A stretch of DNA of 64,000 nt from Motiliproteus sp. MSK22-1 (GTDB lineage Bacteria; Pseudomonadota; Gammaproteobacteria; Pseudomonadales; Balneatricaceae), in NCBI RefSeq assembly GCF_001968815.1, contig NZ_MIEQ01000040.1, positions 1 to 64,000 of the forward strand. Reading direction: 5' to 3'. Below are positions 25,277 through 34,931 of the stretch, in pieces (position 1 is the stretch's first letter; every line of letters begins with the position of its first letter). A program made the position numbers and the translations under genes. The notes beneath the pieces are model-generated. The model was not told the DNA's origin. It did no database searches and saw nothing but the letters and a program-made list of their open reading frames with translations.

Positions 25277-26929
25277 CTACATATTTGGGTAATTAGGGCC
25301 TCCAGCGCCTTCAGGTGTCACCCAGGTGATGTTTTGAGAAGGGTCTTTAATATCGCAGGTTTTACAATGCACACAGTTCTGTGAATTAATCTGAAAGCTT
25401 TTTTCACCACTCTCATCCTCGACGATTTCATAGACGCCTGCCGGGCAATAACGCTGAGCGGGCTCATCATAGAGAGGCATATTTCTTTCTAAAGGAATAT
25501 TGGGGTTCTTCAGTACCAGGTGGCAGGGCTGTTCTTCTTCATGGTTGGTATTCGAGAGGAATACCGACGAAGGTTTGTCGAAGCTGATGACTCCATCGGG
25601 CTTCGGATAATCAATCTTGGGACACTCAGCTGCAGGCTTTAATTGAGCATAGTCTTCGGTTGTATCGTGAAGAGTAAAGGGGAGTTTTCCCTTAAACCAG
25701 TTTTGATCGATATAGTTGAAGGCTCCGCCCATGAAGGTTCCAAATTTGTGCATGGCTGGTCCGAAGTTTCGAGAACGGTAGAGTTCGTCATAGGCCCAAC
25801 AAGCCTGGAAGGCCTCGGTGTATGCTGAATGTTCTTTCCCGCCTTCATCTCCGGCAGCGATGGCATCAACCAGTATTTCTGCTGCGACCATGCCGCTCTT
25901 CATTGCAGTGTGGGTGCCTTTAATTTTGGCGAAATTCAATGTACCCGCGTCACAGCCTATTAAAAGGCCGCCCGGAAAGGTCATTTTTGCTAATGCATTA
26001 AGTCCGCCTTTGGCAATTGCACGAGCACCGTAGGCTACACGTTTTCCTCCCTCCAGGTATTCTTTGAATACCGGATGGTGCTTCATCCGCTGGAATTCGT
26101 CAAAAGGACTCAGGTGCGGATTGCTATAGGCCAGGTCAATAATCAGACCAAGTACGACTTGATTGTTTTCCGCATGGTAAAGGAATGAACCACCACCGGT
26201 TTTATTATCCAAAGGCCAGCCAGCACCATGGATCACAAGGCCTGGCTTGTGCTTCGCCGGGTCGATATCCCAGAGTTCCTTGATGCCTATCCCGTAATGC
26301 TGTGGATCAGAATCCTTATCAAGTTCGAATTTTTCTATTAACTGTTTGCCTAGGTGACCACGACAGCCTTCTGCGAACAGAGTGTATTTAGCGTGTAACT
26401 CCATTCCAGGCATATAGCTGTCTTTAGGGTTTCCGTCACGGCCTACACCCATATCTCCGGTAGCCACTCCTTTGACTGAACCATCTTCATTGTAGAGAAT
26501 TTCGGCAGCAGCAAAGCCAGGAAAAATTTCAACACCTAAGGACTCAGCCTGTTCGGCTAGCCAACGGCATAAATTGCCTACGCTAACGACATAATTACCT
26601 TCGTTATGCATGGTGTGAGGAACGAAGCTGTTAGGAACTTTTGTCGCTTTATCTTCATTTTTAAATAGGTAGATTTGATCACCATCCACAGGAGTATTTA
26701 ATGGCGCTCCCATATTTTTCCAGTCTGGGAAGAGTTCATTCAGGGCACGTGGTTCCAGAACTGCTCCTGAAAGAATGTGAGCACCGACTTCAGAGCCTTT
26801 TTCAACGACACAAACCATCAATTCCTGATTGTTATCCTGGGCTTTCTGCATTAATCGGCAAGCCGCGGAAAGACCCGCAGGGCCTGCACCGACAATGACT
26901 ACATCAAACTCCATCGCTTCACGTTCCAC
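25277..26929 (-). CDS. Electron transfer flavoprotein-ubiquinone oxidoreductase
   Basis: A 550-residue inner-membrane-associated enzyme that passes electrons from reduced ETF to the quinone pool. It has the FAD motif VVIVGAGPAGLSAACRL at the N-terminus and the quinone-domain segment GCDAGTLNFAKIKGTHTAMKSG. The C-terminal 4Fe-4S site is built of CPAGVYE and NCVHCKTCDIKDP. The GTG start is supported by AGGAGA six bases upstream. It is divergent from etfBA over 420 bp, a common arrangement. It would serve the acyl-CoA dehydrogenase at 29334. Confidence 0.96.
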   Translation of the reverse strand: MEREAMEFDVVIVGAGPAGLSAACRLMQKAQDNNQELMVCVVEKGSEVGAHILSGAVLEPRALNELFPDWKNMGAPLNTPVDGDQIYLFKNEDKATKVPNSFVPHTMHNEGNYVVSVGNLCRWLAEQAESLGVEIFPGFAAAEILYNEDGSVKGVATGDMGVGRDGNPKDSYMPGMELHAKYTLFAEGCRGHLGKQLIEKFELDKDSDPQHYGIGIKELWDIDPAKHKPGLVIHGAGWPLDNKTGGGSFLYHAENNQVVLGLIIDLAYSNPHLSPFDEFQRMKHHPVFKEYLEGGKRVAYGARAIAKGGLNALAKMTFPGGLLIGCDAGTLNFAKIKGTHTAMKSGMVAAEILVDAIAAGDEGGKEHSAYTEAFQACWAYDELYRSRNFGPAMHKFGTFMGGAFNYIDQNWFKGKLPFTLHDTTEDYAQLKPAAECPKIDYPKPDGVISFDKPSSVFLSNTNHEEEQPCHLVLKNPNIPLERNMPLYDEPAQRYCPAGVYEIVEDESGEKSFQINSQNCVHCKTCDIKDPSQNITWVTPEGAGGPNYPNM

Positions 26930-27349
26930 AGCCTATCTCCTATTTCTTCTAGTGGTCATTCTTATTCGAATGGTCATTCTTTTTCTGTTAATGACCTGAG
27001 GCAACCATCAGGTTGCCTCTACTGCTCCGGGATACAAGAATGTGATTTTGACGCAGTATAGGGGAATACCCTATGTTTTATCAAGAACGGTTTGCAACCA
27101 AATAATCATAATGGTAAATTCTACGGGAAATTACCTATATTCACCTCAGCTCGATGATAGAATCAGGTCGTGCTTGTGGATATAGACAGGGTAACGGTCA
27201 CTGCTGGATGAGTCAGCTGGTGGTAATTGCTGGATAAATGAAATGGAAGGTGTTGGTAAGCGGTTATTGCCAAAATTTGAAGTCGGTAATCAGTCAGGGC
27301 AGCAGCGTATTGTCTCGACAGTCTATTTAATAAATATTATGGGGGCCCT
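26930..27349. promoter_or_regulatory. Divergent regulatory region of ETF-QO and etfBA
   Basis: A 420-bp spacer with no ORF. It contains an inverted repeat at 27113-27135 (GGTAAATT, seven-base spacer, AAATTACC; one mismatch), a possible operator serving both directions. No PsrA- or FadR-like box was recognised. Confidence 0.45.
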
Positions 27350-28099
27350 ATGAAGGTTCTAGTAGCTGTTAAGCGAGTGGTTGACTATAACGTCAAGATT
27401 CGTGTCAAGAGTGATGAAAGTGATGTGGATCTAGCTAACGTAAAAATGGCCATGAATCCATTTTGCGAGATTGCTGTTGAAGAAGCTGTTCGTCTGAAAG
27501 AGAAGGGCGTTGCTGATGAAGTGGTTGTTGTGTCCATGGGGCCAAAAGCCTGTCAGGAGCAAATTCGTACAGCGATGGCATTAGGCGCTGACCGAGGTAT
27601 TCAAGTTGAAACTGATGAGACTCTGGAGTCTCTGGCAGTGGCTAAATTGCTGGCTAAAGTTGTTGAAGCTGAACAGCCAGGTCTGGTTATTCTGGGCAAA
27701 CAGTCAATAGATTCTGACAATAACCAGACAGGGCAAATGTTAGCAGCGCTGACCGGGATGGCGCAGGGTACTTTTGCATCAGAAATTAACATTGCAGAAG
27801 AAACCGTCGATGTTACTCGTGAAGTAGATGGTGGTTTGGAAACCTTGACTCTGAAGCTTCCTGCCATCGTAACGACTGATCTGCGATTAAACGAGCCTCG
27901 TTATGCGTCGCTTCCTAACATTATGAAAGCCAAGCGTAAGCCGTTAGATGTTAAAACGCCTGCTGATTTTGGTGTTGATATAACTCCACGATTGAAAACG
28001 TTGAAAGTTGAAGCTCCAGCGGCTCGTGAGGCCGGTATTCTGGTAAACAGCGTTGATGAGCTGGTCGAAAAACTGAAGAATGAGGCGAAGGTGATCTGA
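27350..28099 (+). CDS. etfB: Electron transfer flavoprotein beta subunit
   Basis: The 249-residue protein starts [20 protein letters not shown] and contains the AMP-binding/recognition segment with [21 protein letters not shown], the ETF-beta signature. It forms the FAD/AMP heterodimer with EtfA and accepts electrons from acyl-CoA dehydrogenases. The etfA start is one base after its stop, so the two are coupled. Confidence 0.97.
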   Translation: MKVLVAVKRVVDYNVKIRVKSDESDVDLANVKMAMNPFCEIAVEEAVRLKEKGVADEVVVVSMGPKACQEQIRTAMALGADRGIQVETDETLESLAVAKLLAKVVEAEQPGLVILGKQSIDSDNNQTGQMLAALTGMAQGTFASEINIAEETVDVTREVDGGLETLTLKLPAIVTTDLRLNEPRYASLPNIMKAKRKPLDVKTPADFGVDITPRLKTLKVEAPAAREAGILVNSVDELVEKLKNEAKVI

Positions 28100-28100
28100 G

Positions 28101-29027
28101 ATGAGTATTCTAGTTATTGCTGAACATGAAAACGGTTCTCTAAAGGGAGCTACTCTCAACACCGTCGCTGCTGCGCAGCAGATTGGCGGTGATATCGACC
28201 TGCTGGTTGCTGGTTCCGGATGCGGAGCTGTTGCAGAAGAAGCTGCTAAGGTCAATGGCGTTGCCAAGGTCCTGCTTGCTGATGCCGATTGCTACAATCA
28301 CCAGCTGGCAGAAAATATGGCGCAATTGGTGGCTGAGCTGGCTTCAGGTTATAGCCATATTTTGGCGGCGGCGACCACAACGGGTAAGAACTTTATGCCC
28401 CGTGTTGCAGCAGTTCTGGATGTAGCACAGATTTCCGATATTGTAGCCGTTGAGAGTGCAGACACGTTCAAGCGTCCTATCTATGCGGGCAATGCAATTG
28501 CCACGGTTCAGTCTTCAGACAGTGTTAAAGTCGTCACTGTACGTAGCACCGGTTTTGAGCCTGTTGATACGGATGGCAGTGCTTCAGTCGAAACTCTCTC
28601 TGCGGTTCATGATGCAGGAGTATCTTCATTTGTTAAAGAAGAGCTTGCTAAGTCCGACCGTCCTGAATTGACCAGCGCCGGAGTGATTATCTCTGGTGGT
28701 CGTGGTATGGGCAATGGTGAGAACTTTGCGATGCTGGAGCGAGTTGCTGACAAGCTGGGTGCAGCGGTGGGAGCTTCTCGTGCAGCGGTTGACGCAGGTT
28801 TTGTTCCTAACGACATGCAGGTCGGTCAAACAGGCAAAATCGTAGCTCCAGACCTCTATATTGCTGTTGGTATCTCCGGTGCTATCCAGCATTTGGCGGG
28901 TATGAAGGACAGCAAGTTCATTGTTGCTATCAATAAAGATGAAGAAGCGCCTATTTTCCAGGTGGCAGACTATGGCCTGGTTGCTGATCTCTTTGATGTT
29001 ATTCCTGAGCTTGAACAAAAACTCTGA
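28101..29027 (+). CDS. etfA: Electron transfer flavoprotein alpha subunit
   Basis: The 308-residue protein carries the N-terminal [20 protein letters not shown] and the FAD-binding C-terminal domain with [54 protein letters not shown]. It holds the redox FAD of ETF. The operon ends with a GC-rich terminator at 29164. Confidence 0.97.
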   Translation: MSILVIAEHENGSLKGATLNTVAAAQQIGGDIDLLVAGSGCGAVAEEAAKVNGVAKVLLADADCYNHQLAENMAQLVAELASGYSHILAAATTTGKNFMPRVAAVLDVAQISDIVAVESADTFKRPIYAGNAIATVQSSDSVKVVTVRSTGFEPVDTDGSASVETLSAVHDAGVSSFVKEELAKSDRPELTSAGVIISGGRGMGNGENFAMLERVADKLGAAVGASRAAVDAGFVPNDMQVGQTGKIVAPDLYIAVGISGAIQHLAGMKDSKFIVAINKDEEAPIFQVADYGLVADLFDVIPELEQKL

Positions 29028-29163
29028 TAAATGGTTACTTACCCTGAGCAAGACTTAAGTATTTGTTTATGTGTTGTTCAGGGGGTGAGCTTACCCGGAA
29101 CGTTCTGTTTGGGTTAAGTCTCCCCCGGGCTGTATTTCCTTACAGCCAATCGCTATCAAGAGT

Positions 29164-29189
29164 GCCCGGCCTTTTCGCCGGGCTTTTTT
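29164..29189 (+). terminator. Terminator of etfBA
   Basis: GCCCGGC (29164-29170) pairs with GCCGGGC (29177-29183) across a six-base loop, followed by six T residues. Confidence 0.93.
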
Positions 29190-29277
29190 GTTTGTCCGCA
29201 ATTCTGCCTATAATCAGTCTAATTCACCCTTTTTAACTTAAACAGGAGACCTGACGATCTCAGTTACAATTCGTAAC

Positions 29278-29306
29278 TTTACGTTTACGTAAGGGGTCGG
29301 TATGGT
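29278..29306 (+). promoter_or_regulatory. ACGT palindrome and promoter of the acyl-CoA dehydrogenase operon
   Basis: A perfect palindrome TTACGT-TT-ACGTAA (29279-29292) overlaps a candidate -35 (TTTACG) that is 17 bp from TATGGT (29301-29306), about 30 bp before the gene. A second inverted repeat GTTAC-AATTC-GTAAC lies immediately upstream. The palindrome resembles, as I recall it, the operator class of LiuR-type MerR regulators, and such a regulator is encoded at 34932-35381. Confidence 0.6.
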
Positions 29307-29333
29307 TCTGTTAACAGACAAGAAGACATAATC

Positions 29334-30494
29334 ATGGATCTATCACTGACAGAAGAACAATCGTTGATTCAAGACACTGCAAAGCGCTTTGCAGAATCTG
29401 AGCTTGCTCCTCGGGCAGAGGAACTGGATCAGACAAAAGACCGGGAAATTATTAAATCTCATTGTCGGCAGTTGGCAGAATTAGGATTTATGGGTCTGAA
29501 CGTGTCCTCTGAATACGGTGGTACTGAAGCGGGCTCGATTGCTTTTAGTCTGGCTGTCACTGAGCTGGCCAAGGCTTGTGCTTCTACAGCTGTAACTGTA
29601 TCTGTTACCAATATGGTTGCTGAAGTTATCCAGGTCATGGGGACTGAGCAACAAAAGCAAGAACACCTGTCAAAGCTCTGCGATGGTACTTACCTGGCTG
29701 GTAGCTTCTGCCTGACTGAGGCGGGAGCAGGCTCCGATCCTGCGGGTATGCGGGCACAGGCTCGTTCAGAAGGGGGGGAGTGGGTTATTGATGGAGTCAA
29801 GCAGTGGATAACCAGTGCTGAATTTGCCGGTGTTTTTGTTGTTTGGGCCGTGACAGATAAGGATGCACCCAAAGGGAAGGGAATCACTTGCTTTCTTGTC
29901 AATGCAGATAACCCCGGTGTGAAGGTCAATAAAGCAGAGAAAAAGATGGGGCAGCATGGCTCTGCTACCAATGAGGTGGTTTTTACTCAGTGCCGTGTAC
30001 CTGATTCTGCGATTCTGGGTGAACTGAACCAGGGATTTAAACTGGCTGTTACAGAGTTGGCGGGTGGGCGTATAGGAATAGGCTCTCTTGCGCTGGGTAT
30101 CGGTCAGGCTGCGATGCAATACGCTGTTGACTACGTAAAAGAGCGAAAGCAGTTTGGTAAGCCTTTGGCTGACTTTCAGGGTCTACAGTGGATGATTGCA
30201 GACCGTATGACTGAACTGGAAGCTGCCCGGTTGTTATTGATGAGCGCAGCTTACCAAAAAGAGCAAGGGCTACCTTACGCAAAACAGGCATCGATGGCCA
30301 AGCTGTTTGCCTCAGAGAAAGCGAATGATGCCTGTTATACCGCATTACAGCTTTTAGGTGGTTATGGCTATATGCAGGAATACCCGCTAGAGCGCTTCAC
30401 TCGTGATGTTCGAATCACATCCATCTATGAGGGAACCAGCGAAATTCAGCGACTTATTATCGCTCGCGATATTCTCAGCGATCAAAATCGATAA
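29334..30494 (+). CDS. Acyl-CoA dehydrogenase
   Basis: A 386-residue FAD enzyme of the short/medium-chain type that makes a 2,3-enoyl-CoA and hands electrons to ETF. Typical segments are CLTEAGAGSDPAGM (127-139), QWITSAEFA, GRIGIGSLALGIGQAAM and the catalytic base E366 in SIYEGTSEIQ. It lacks the features of glutaryl-CoA dehydrogenase that I would expect for the end of the benzoyl-CoA pathway, so the substrate is open: butyryl, glutaryl, cyclohexanecarbonyl or pimelyl type are all possible. First gene of a module with a CoA-transferase, a ligase and a thioesterase. Confidence 0.9.
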   Translation: MDLSLTEEQSLIQDTAKRFAESELAPRAEELDQTKDREIIKSHCRQLAELGFMGLNVSSEYGGTEAGSIAFSLAVTELAKACASTAVTVSVTNMVAEVIQVMGTEQQKQEHLSKLCDGTYLAGSFCLTEAGAGSDPAGMRAQARSEGGEWVIDGVKQWITSAEFAGVFVVWAVTDKDAPKGKGITCFLVNADNPGVKVNKAEKKMGQHGSATNEVVFTQCRVPDSAILGELNQGFKLAVTELAGGRIGIGSLALGIGQAAMQYAVDYVKERKQFGKPLADFQGLQWMIADRMTELEAARLLLMSAAYQKEQGLPYAKQASMAKLFASEKANDACYTALQLLGGYGYMQEYPLERFTRDVRITSIYEGTSEIQRLIIARDILSDQNR

Positions 30495-30506
30495 CAGGAG
30501 CCAGAG

Positions 30507-31691
30507 ATGTCTTCACCGTTAAGCTCTTCTACCCGGACACCTGCACCATTAGAGGGGCTTAAAGTTCTTGATTTCAGCACTTTACTGCCTGGACCTTATG
30601 CGACCCAGATGCTGGCAGATATGGGGGCAGAAGTGCTAAGGGTTGAATCACCTTCCAGAGCTGACATTGTTCGCGAGATGAAACCACAGCTGGATGGGCA
30701 ATCTGCGGCTTTTCACTACCTGAATCGGGGTAAGAAGTCCCTTGCGCTGGATTTAAAGAATGAAGCATCAAAGGTTATCGTTGAACAACTAATTAAGAGC
30801 TACGATGTGTTGGTGGAGCAGTTTCGTCCCGGTGTAATGGACCGACTGGGACTGGGCTACGCTCAGGTGAAAGCCGTTAACCCCGGAATTATCTATTGCT
30901 CGATAACCGGCTACGGTCAGGACGGGCCGATGGCACAATCGGCGGGGCATGATATTAATTATTTGTCGCGCTCAGGAATCAGCAGCTACCTGGGGCGCTC
31001 TGACGCAGGGCCCGTGCCGTTGCCCATTCAGGTCGCTGATATTTCCGGGGGCAGTATGAATGCGGTAACTGCCATACTGGCGGCACTGTTTGAACGACAG
31101 CATAGTGATCAGGGACAGCATATTGACATCAGTATGACTGATAGCTGTTTTGCCATGAATGCACTGTTTGGTCCGGGAGCATTACAACAAGAACGTAGTC
31201 CTGCTCCTCAGGATAACTTTTTAACCGGGGCTGGTATTTACGATTACTACCGGACATCGGATCAGCGTTATCTTTCTGTCGGAAGTCTGGAGCCTCAGTT
31301 TCGGCAACGGCTTTGTCAGGCGGTTGGCCAACCCGATTGGTCAGCACTGTCAGATGAGGATTTGAAAACGCGTTTGACGAAATTGTTTCTGACTAAATCA
31401 CTGCACCATTGGCAATCTGTCTTTGAATCTTCTGATGCCTGTGTCGAGCCTGTACTGACTCTAAATGAAGCTGCTGAATCTGATCTTATGCAACAACGGC
31501 AGATGGTAACCCGTGTTGGCGGCAATAGTGGTCATGACCAAATTGCCTGTCCTGTTCGGTTCTCTGGAGTACGGCCTCAGCCTCGAACATTAGCACCGGC
31601 AAGTGGACAGCACACCCAGGAAGTTCTCCGTGATCTGGGCTATAGCGATACAGATTTAATACAGTTGGAGCAACAGGGTGTTTTCAAATAG
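30507..31691 (+). CDS. CaiB/BaiF family III CoA-transferase
   Basis: The 394-residue protein has the class III signature: LEGLKVLDFSTLLPGPYATQMLADMGAEVLRVE at the N-terminus, SLALDLKNE, and QHIDISMTDSCFAMN, where the aspartate that forms the acyl anhydride sits. These enzymes move CoA between carboxylic acids with high specificity. Twelve bases after the acyl-CoA dehydrogenase, with AGGAG before the ATG, hence an operon. The acceptor acid is unknown; a dicarboxylate of the pimelate/glutarate type would suit the context (inference). Confidence 0.9.
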   Translation: MSSPLSSSTRTPAPLEGLKVLDFSTLLPGPYATQMLADMGAEVLRVESPSRADIVREMKPQLDGQSAAFHYLNRGKKSLALDLKNEASKVIVEQLIKSYDVLVEQFRPGVMDRLGLGYAQVKAVNPGIIYCSITGYGQDGPMAQSAGHDINYLSRSGISSYLGRSDAGPVPLPIQVADISGGSMNAVTAILAALFERQHSDQGQHIDISMTDSCFAMNALFGPGALQQERSPAPQDNFLTGAGIYDYYRTSDQRYLSVGSLEPQFRQRLCQAVGQPDWSALSDEDLKTRLTKLFLTKSLHHWQSVFESSDACVEPVLTLNEAAESDLMQQRQMVTRVGGNSGHDQIACPVRFSGVRPQPRTLAPASGQHTQEVLRDLGYSDTDLIQLEQQGVFK

Positions 31692-31898
31692 GTACACTTT
31701 TAAGGTAAGTGCTGTTTGAGATAAGCGCTCATCTAAATAAATACACTTTTAAATCGCTACTCTTTTGAATGGGGATTCCCTGATTGCCTGCGTAACAACC
31801 GAATCGAGTTAAAACAGAATGTAATTAAACAGATGAATTAAGTAAGAGCCGTAATAACGATAAGACTGAAAAAAGATAAGAATGTAGAGGAACCCCCT

Positions 31899-33509
31899 AT
31901 GACCCTTAACTACCAGGCCTACATGGAGCAGTTTTCTGTCTCCGCGATTGAACAGCAGCTGATTGGTGATTTGAGCACAGGTTTCAATGTGTGTCAGGAA
32001 ATTTGTGACCGCCATGCCGAAGGTGGTCGTATCGGTCTGCGTTATCAAGGAGTTGACGGGACAACCAGTGAGCACAGCTTTGCCGAACTTAAAGAGAAGT
32101 CAGCTCAGTTTGCAAATTATCTTGTTGCCCAGGGAATCGGAAAGGGGGACCGGGTTTCCGCGTTACTGCCCCGCACACCGGAATTAATGATCGTTATTTT
32201 AGGTACCTTGAAGGCTGGCGCCGTTTACCAGCCACTATTTACCGCATTTGGATCCGGGGCGATTGAATACCGGACTGAAAAAGCCAAAACAAAGTTAATC
32301 GTTACTGACGAGACTAATCGGCCAAAATTAGATGATGTTAAAAACTGTCCTCCGGTGGTTACGGTCGGGGAGCAGTTTGTTACCTCTATCTATAGCCAGA
32401 GTACTGAGTTTGAGCCCGTTATTATTGCTGCGGACGAGCCTTTCTTACAGATGTTTACCTCTGGTACTCAAGGGAAGTCTAAGGGGGTCGCGGTACCTGC
32501 GAGAGCGTTACTGTCTTTTTACGTTTACATGAAGTACGCCATTGGCCTGCGCCCTGAAGATACCTTCTGGAATGTTGCAGATCCGGGCTGGGCATATGGT
32601 CTTTATTACGCCGTAGTGGGTCCGTTGTTGCTGGGGAATACGACGCATTTTAACGAGCATGGTTTTAGCGCAGAGAATACGTTTGAGTTTCTTAAGCATC
32701 ACAAAATTACTAATTTGGCCGCAGCACCAACAGCTTACCGAATGCTGATGGCTAATGATCATTTGCTGGCGGAGGATAAGAGCTTTGATCTTCGGGTTGC
32801 CAGCAGTGCGGGAGAACCCCTGAACCCGGAAGTGATTAACTGGGTCGGACGCCGACTGGGTGGACCGGTTATGGATCACTACGGACAAACTGAAACGGGA
32901 ATGACCGCCTGTAATCACCATGAGCTGGAGCATACATTGCGAATCGGTTCCATGGGGTATTCCATGCCGGGTCATCGGGTTGTTGCATTAAATGCCAACT
33001 TTGAAGAAGTGTCTGAAGGGGAAACGGGACAGCTGGCTGTGGATACTGAGCAGTCTCCGTTCTTCTTTTTCCAGGGATATACCTGGAACGAAAAAAATCC
33101 ATTTCAGGGAAAATATTACCTTACGGGTGATGTGGTAATGAGTCATGGTGATGGCGCATTTTCCTTCGATGGTCGTGATGATGACATCATAACCTCTGCC
33201 GGATACCGGATTGGCCCGGCCGATGTGGAAAGTACGCTGATTGAACATGAAAGCGTCGCAGAGAGTGGTGTGGTCGCTAAGCCAGACCTTCAGCGCGGCT
33301 CTGTCGTCAAAGCCTTTGTGGTATTAAAACAGGGTTATGAGGCTGAAGATTCTCTGGCTGATGAACTTAAACAATACGTTCGTAAGCGATTGTCTACCCA
33401 TGCATTTCCCCGGGAAATTGAGTTTGTTGAAGAGCTTCCTAAAACACCAAGTGGAAAAATTCAGCGATTTATCCTGCGTAAGCAGGCAGAGGAAGAAACC
33501 AGTTCCTAG
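31899..33509 (+). CDS. AMP-forming acyl-CoA synthetase (acetate/propionate-ligase-like)
   Basis: A 536-residue adenylate-forming ligase with the P-loop FTSGTQGKSKG near residue 190, the YGQTETGM motif, the hinge aspartate in YYLTGDVV, and the C-terminal catalytic lysine in PKTPSGKIQRF near 519. Overall it reads like short or medium chain acyl-CoA synthetases (DPGWAYGLYY, IGPADVESTL) and not like benzoate-CoA ligase. It probably activates a small aliphatic or alicyclic acid. A 207-bp AT-rich gap separates it from the CoA-transferase; AGAGG lies upstream of the ATG. Confidence 0.85.
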   Translation: MTLNYQAYMEQFSVSAIEQQLIGDLSTGFNVCQEICDRHAEGGRIGLRYQGVDGTTSEHSFAELKEKSAQFANYLVAQGIGKGDRVSALLPRTPELMIVILGTLKAGAVYQPLFTAFGSGAIEYRTEKAKTKLIVTDETNRPKLDDVKNCPPVVTVGEQFVTSIYSQSTEFEPVIIAADEPFLQMFTSGTQGKSKGVAVPARALLSFYVYMKYAIGLRPEDTFWNVADPGWAYGLYYAVVGPLLLGNTTHFNEHGFSAENTFEFLKHHKITNLAAAPTAYRMLMANDHLLAEDKSFDLRVASSAGEPLNPEVINWVGRRLGGPVMDHYGQTETGMTACNHHELEHTLRIGSMGYSMPGHRVVALNANFEEVSEGETGQLAVDTEQSPFFFFQGYTWNEKNPFQGKYYLTGDVVMSHGDGAFSFDGRDDDIITSAGYRIGPADVESTLIEHESVAESGVVAKPDLQRGSVVKAFVVLKQGYEAEDSLADELKQYVRKRLSTHAFPREIEFVEELPKTPSGKIQRFILRKQAEEETSS

Positions 33510-33523
33510 CTGTTTTTTGTAGA

Positions 33524-33561
33524 TTCTCACCTTATTGCTACCAGGCGCTCTAGGGTGAGAA
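33524..33561 (+). other. Stem-loop after the acyl-CoA ligase
   Basis: TTCTCACC (33524-33531) and GGTGAGAA (33554-33561) form a perfect 8-bp stem shortly after the ligase stop. No T run follows. Confidence 0.45.
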
Positions 33562-33738
33562 CGCTGGCAGAAGATACGCCGTGTTAAGCGTTAAGGATTA
33601 AGAGTTTAAAGGTTTAAAGGTTCAGGTATAAAGCTCAGGCTTTGTACCCTAATAAACCGAACTGTATGAGCAGATTCGTTTCACAAAGACACAATGGATC
33701 TTATCGTCGGTTCATTGACCGGGAGAGTGGTTAAAACT

Positions 33739-34173
33739 ATGGCTCAAATGTCGATCGAGGCGATGGAGGTTTTTCTTGCAGAGCACTTTCCTCAAGGGAA
33801 AGACTACGGGCGTGTTGAATCCATAGGGCATCATAGCGCCATGCTCAGGCTAAACCCTGCTGATGCCCATTTGCGTCCCGGTGGTACGGTTTCCGGACCT
33901 GCAATGATGGCTCTGGCTGATGTTGCGATGTATGTCGCACTGTTGGGTGAGATCGGTCCAGTCCCGCTGGCCGTGACCACTAATCTGAATATAAACTTCC
34001 TGCAGCGTCCAGCACCGGACATGGACTTATTGGCTGAAGCTAAACTGCTCAAACTGGGCAAAAGACTAGCCGTAGGGGAGGTGACTATCTACTCTGAGGG
34101 TGAAGAAATGCCGGTTGCTCATGTGACCTGTACCTATTCTATTCCCCCTGGAGACTCTCGTCCCAATGATTAG
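33739..34173 (+). CDS. PaaI-type hotdog-fold thioesterase
   Basis: A small thioesterase of the PaaI/YdiI family. The hotdog helix is seen in LRPGGTVSGPAMMALADVAMYVALL (the GG/G-x-S-x4-LAD pattern), and the C-terminal strands in AVGEVTIYSEGEEMPVAHVTCTYSIPP. Hotdog thioesterases release CoA from blocked intermediates. The open frame extends to an ATG at 33694 without a ribosome binding site; I prefer the ATG at 33739, although 33748 is also possible. Last gene of the rightward acyl-CoA module, facing the end of the bcr operon. Confidence 0.85.
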   Translation: MAQMSIEAMEVFLAEHFPQGKDYGRVESIGHHSAMLRLNPADAHLRPGGTVSGPAMMALADVAMYVALLGEIGPVPLAVTTNLNINFLQRPAPDMDLLAEAKLLKLGKRLAVGEVTIYSEGEEMPVAHVTCTYSIPPGDSRPND

Positions 34174-34240
34174 CGACTGACAGGCAATTTCGAATTCCGG
34201 TTTGGGCTATTCGGCTGATCAGTTTCTGATTTTAGTGGTC

Positions 34241-34831
34241 TTAATCATCCAGGTTAGGTGGATCAGGGTCTTCATCCCAGTGAGTCTCCGGGCAAGGCAA
34301 CTTGCTCAGCCACTGTTTTAACATCTGCAGGTACTCTTTCTGCTCCTGAACAATCTGCTGAAGCAGCATACCTTGCTGGCGATTGTTATTTGTTGCTTCC
34401 GCGTCCGAAGGTATCTCTTTATCGGCCTGGTTTTGCCATTCAAGCTGAGTCTGTTGCTCCGTTTCCAGAGCGAGCTTAATCACATGATAGGGAGTCATCA
34501 GATAATGAACTTCAGCATAAAGATCATCGGTGGGGGAGGCTCTGTTGGTGCAAAGCACGGTTGCACCTGCAGTTGTATGCTGTGCGTCTGAAGTCGCTGA
34601 AATCGTCGATAATCGCTGGATATGCTGCTGATATTTTTCCGACAGTTGCAGAAAGGTTTGTGCTGCTTCGGGGTTATTGCAATGCTCAAGCTGTTCGGCT
34701 AATTCCAGATAGCACTCGGCCAGTTCAGTTTTGATACATATCGTATTCTTTATCAGCATCGGTGTTTCTGATGCGCAGGGTGCTGTAGAGACTGCTGAAT
34801 CTGCAGGCGAACTGGTCGGTGTTTCAGTCAT
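34241..34831 (-). CDS. Ferritin-like-fold hypothetical protein
   Basis: About 196 residues from the ATG at 34831 (the frame stays open to 34891). After a low-complexity Ser/Thr/Pro N-terminus, the helices ELAECYLELAEQLE, EAAQTFLQLSEKYQQHIQRL, IKLALETEQQTQLEWQNQA and MLLQQIVQEQKEYLQMLKQWL follow the pattern of rubrerythrin/ferritin-like four-helix bundles. Only part of the metal ligands is kept; the last ExxH-type site reads EQKEYLQ with Tyr in place of His. The C-terminus is acidic. Last gene of the leftward operon. A role in protecting the oxygen-sensitive reductase or handling iron is guesswork. Confidence 0.6.
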   Translation of the reverse strand: MTETPTSSPADSAVSTAPCASETPMLIKNTICIKTELAECYLELAEQLEHCNNPEAAQTFLQLSEKYQQHIQRLSTISATSDAQHTTAGATVLCTNRASPTDDLYAEVHYLMTPYHVIKLALETEQQTQLEWQNQADKEIPSDAEATNNNRQQGMLLQQIVQEQKEYLQMLKQWLSKLPCPETHWDEDPDPPNLDD

Positions 34832-34931
34832 TGGATGTTTTTCCCTGATGCGTTGCATTGAGTGCGAAGGGAAACTCAACTGAATTATCAACCATTAACG
34901 TGGATACTCCACTCAGGCTGAAGAGGATGGT

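Noticed and set aside
31899-33509. Benzoate-CoA ligase
   Set aside because: The substrate-pocket and motif sequences look like short or medium chain acyl-CoA synthetases; the typical benzoate-CoA ligase segments are not seen.
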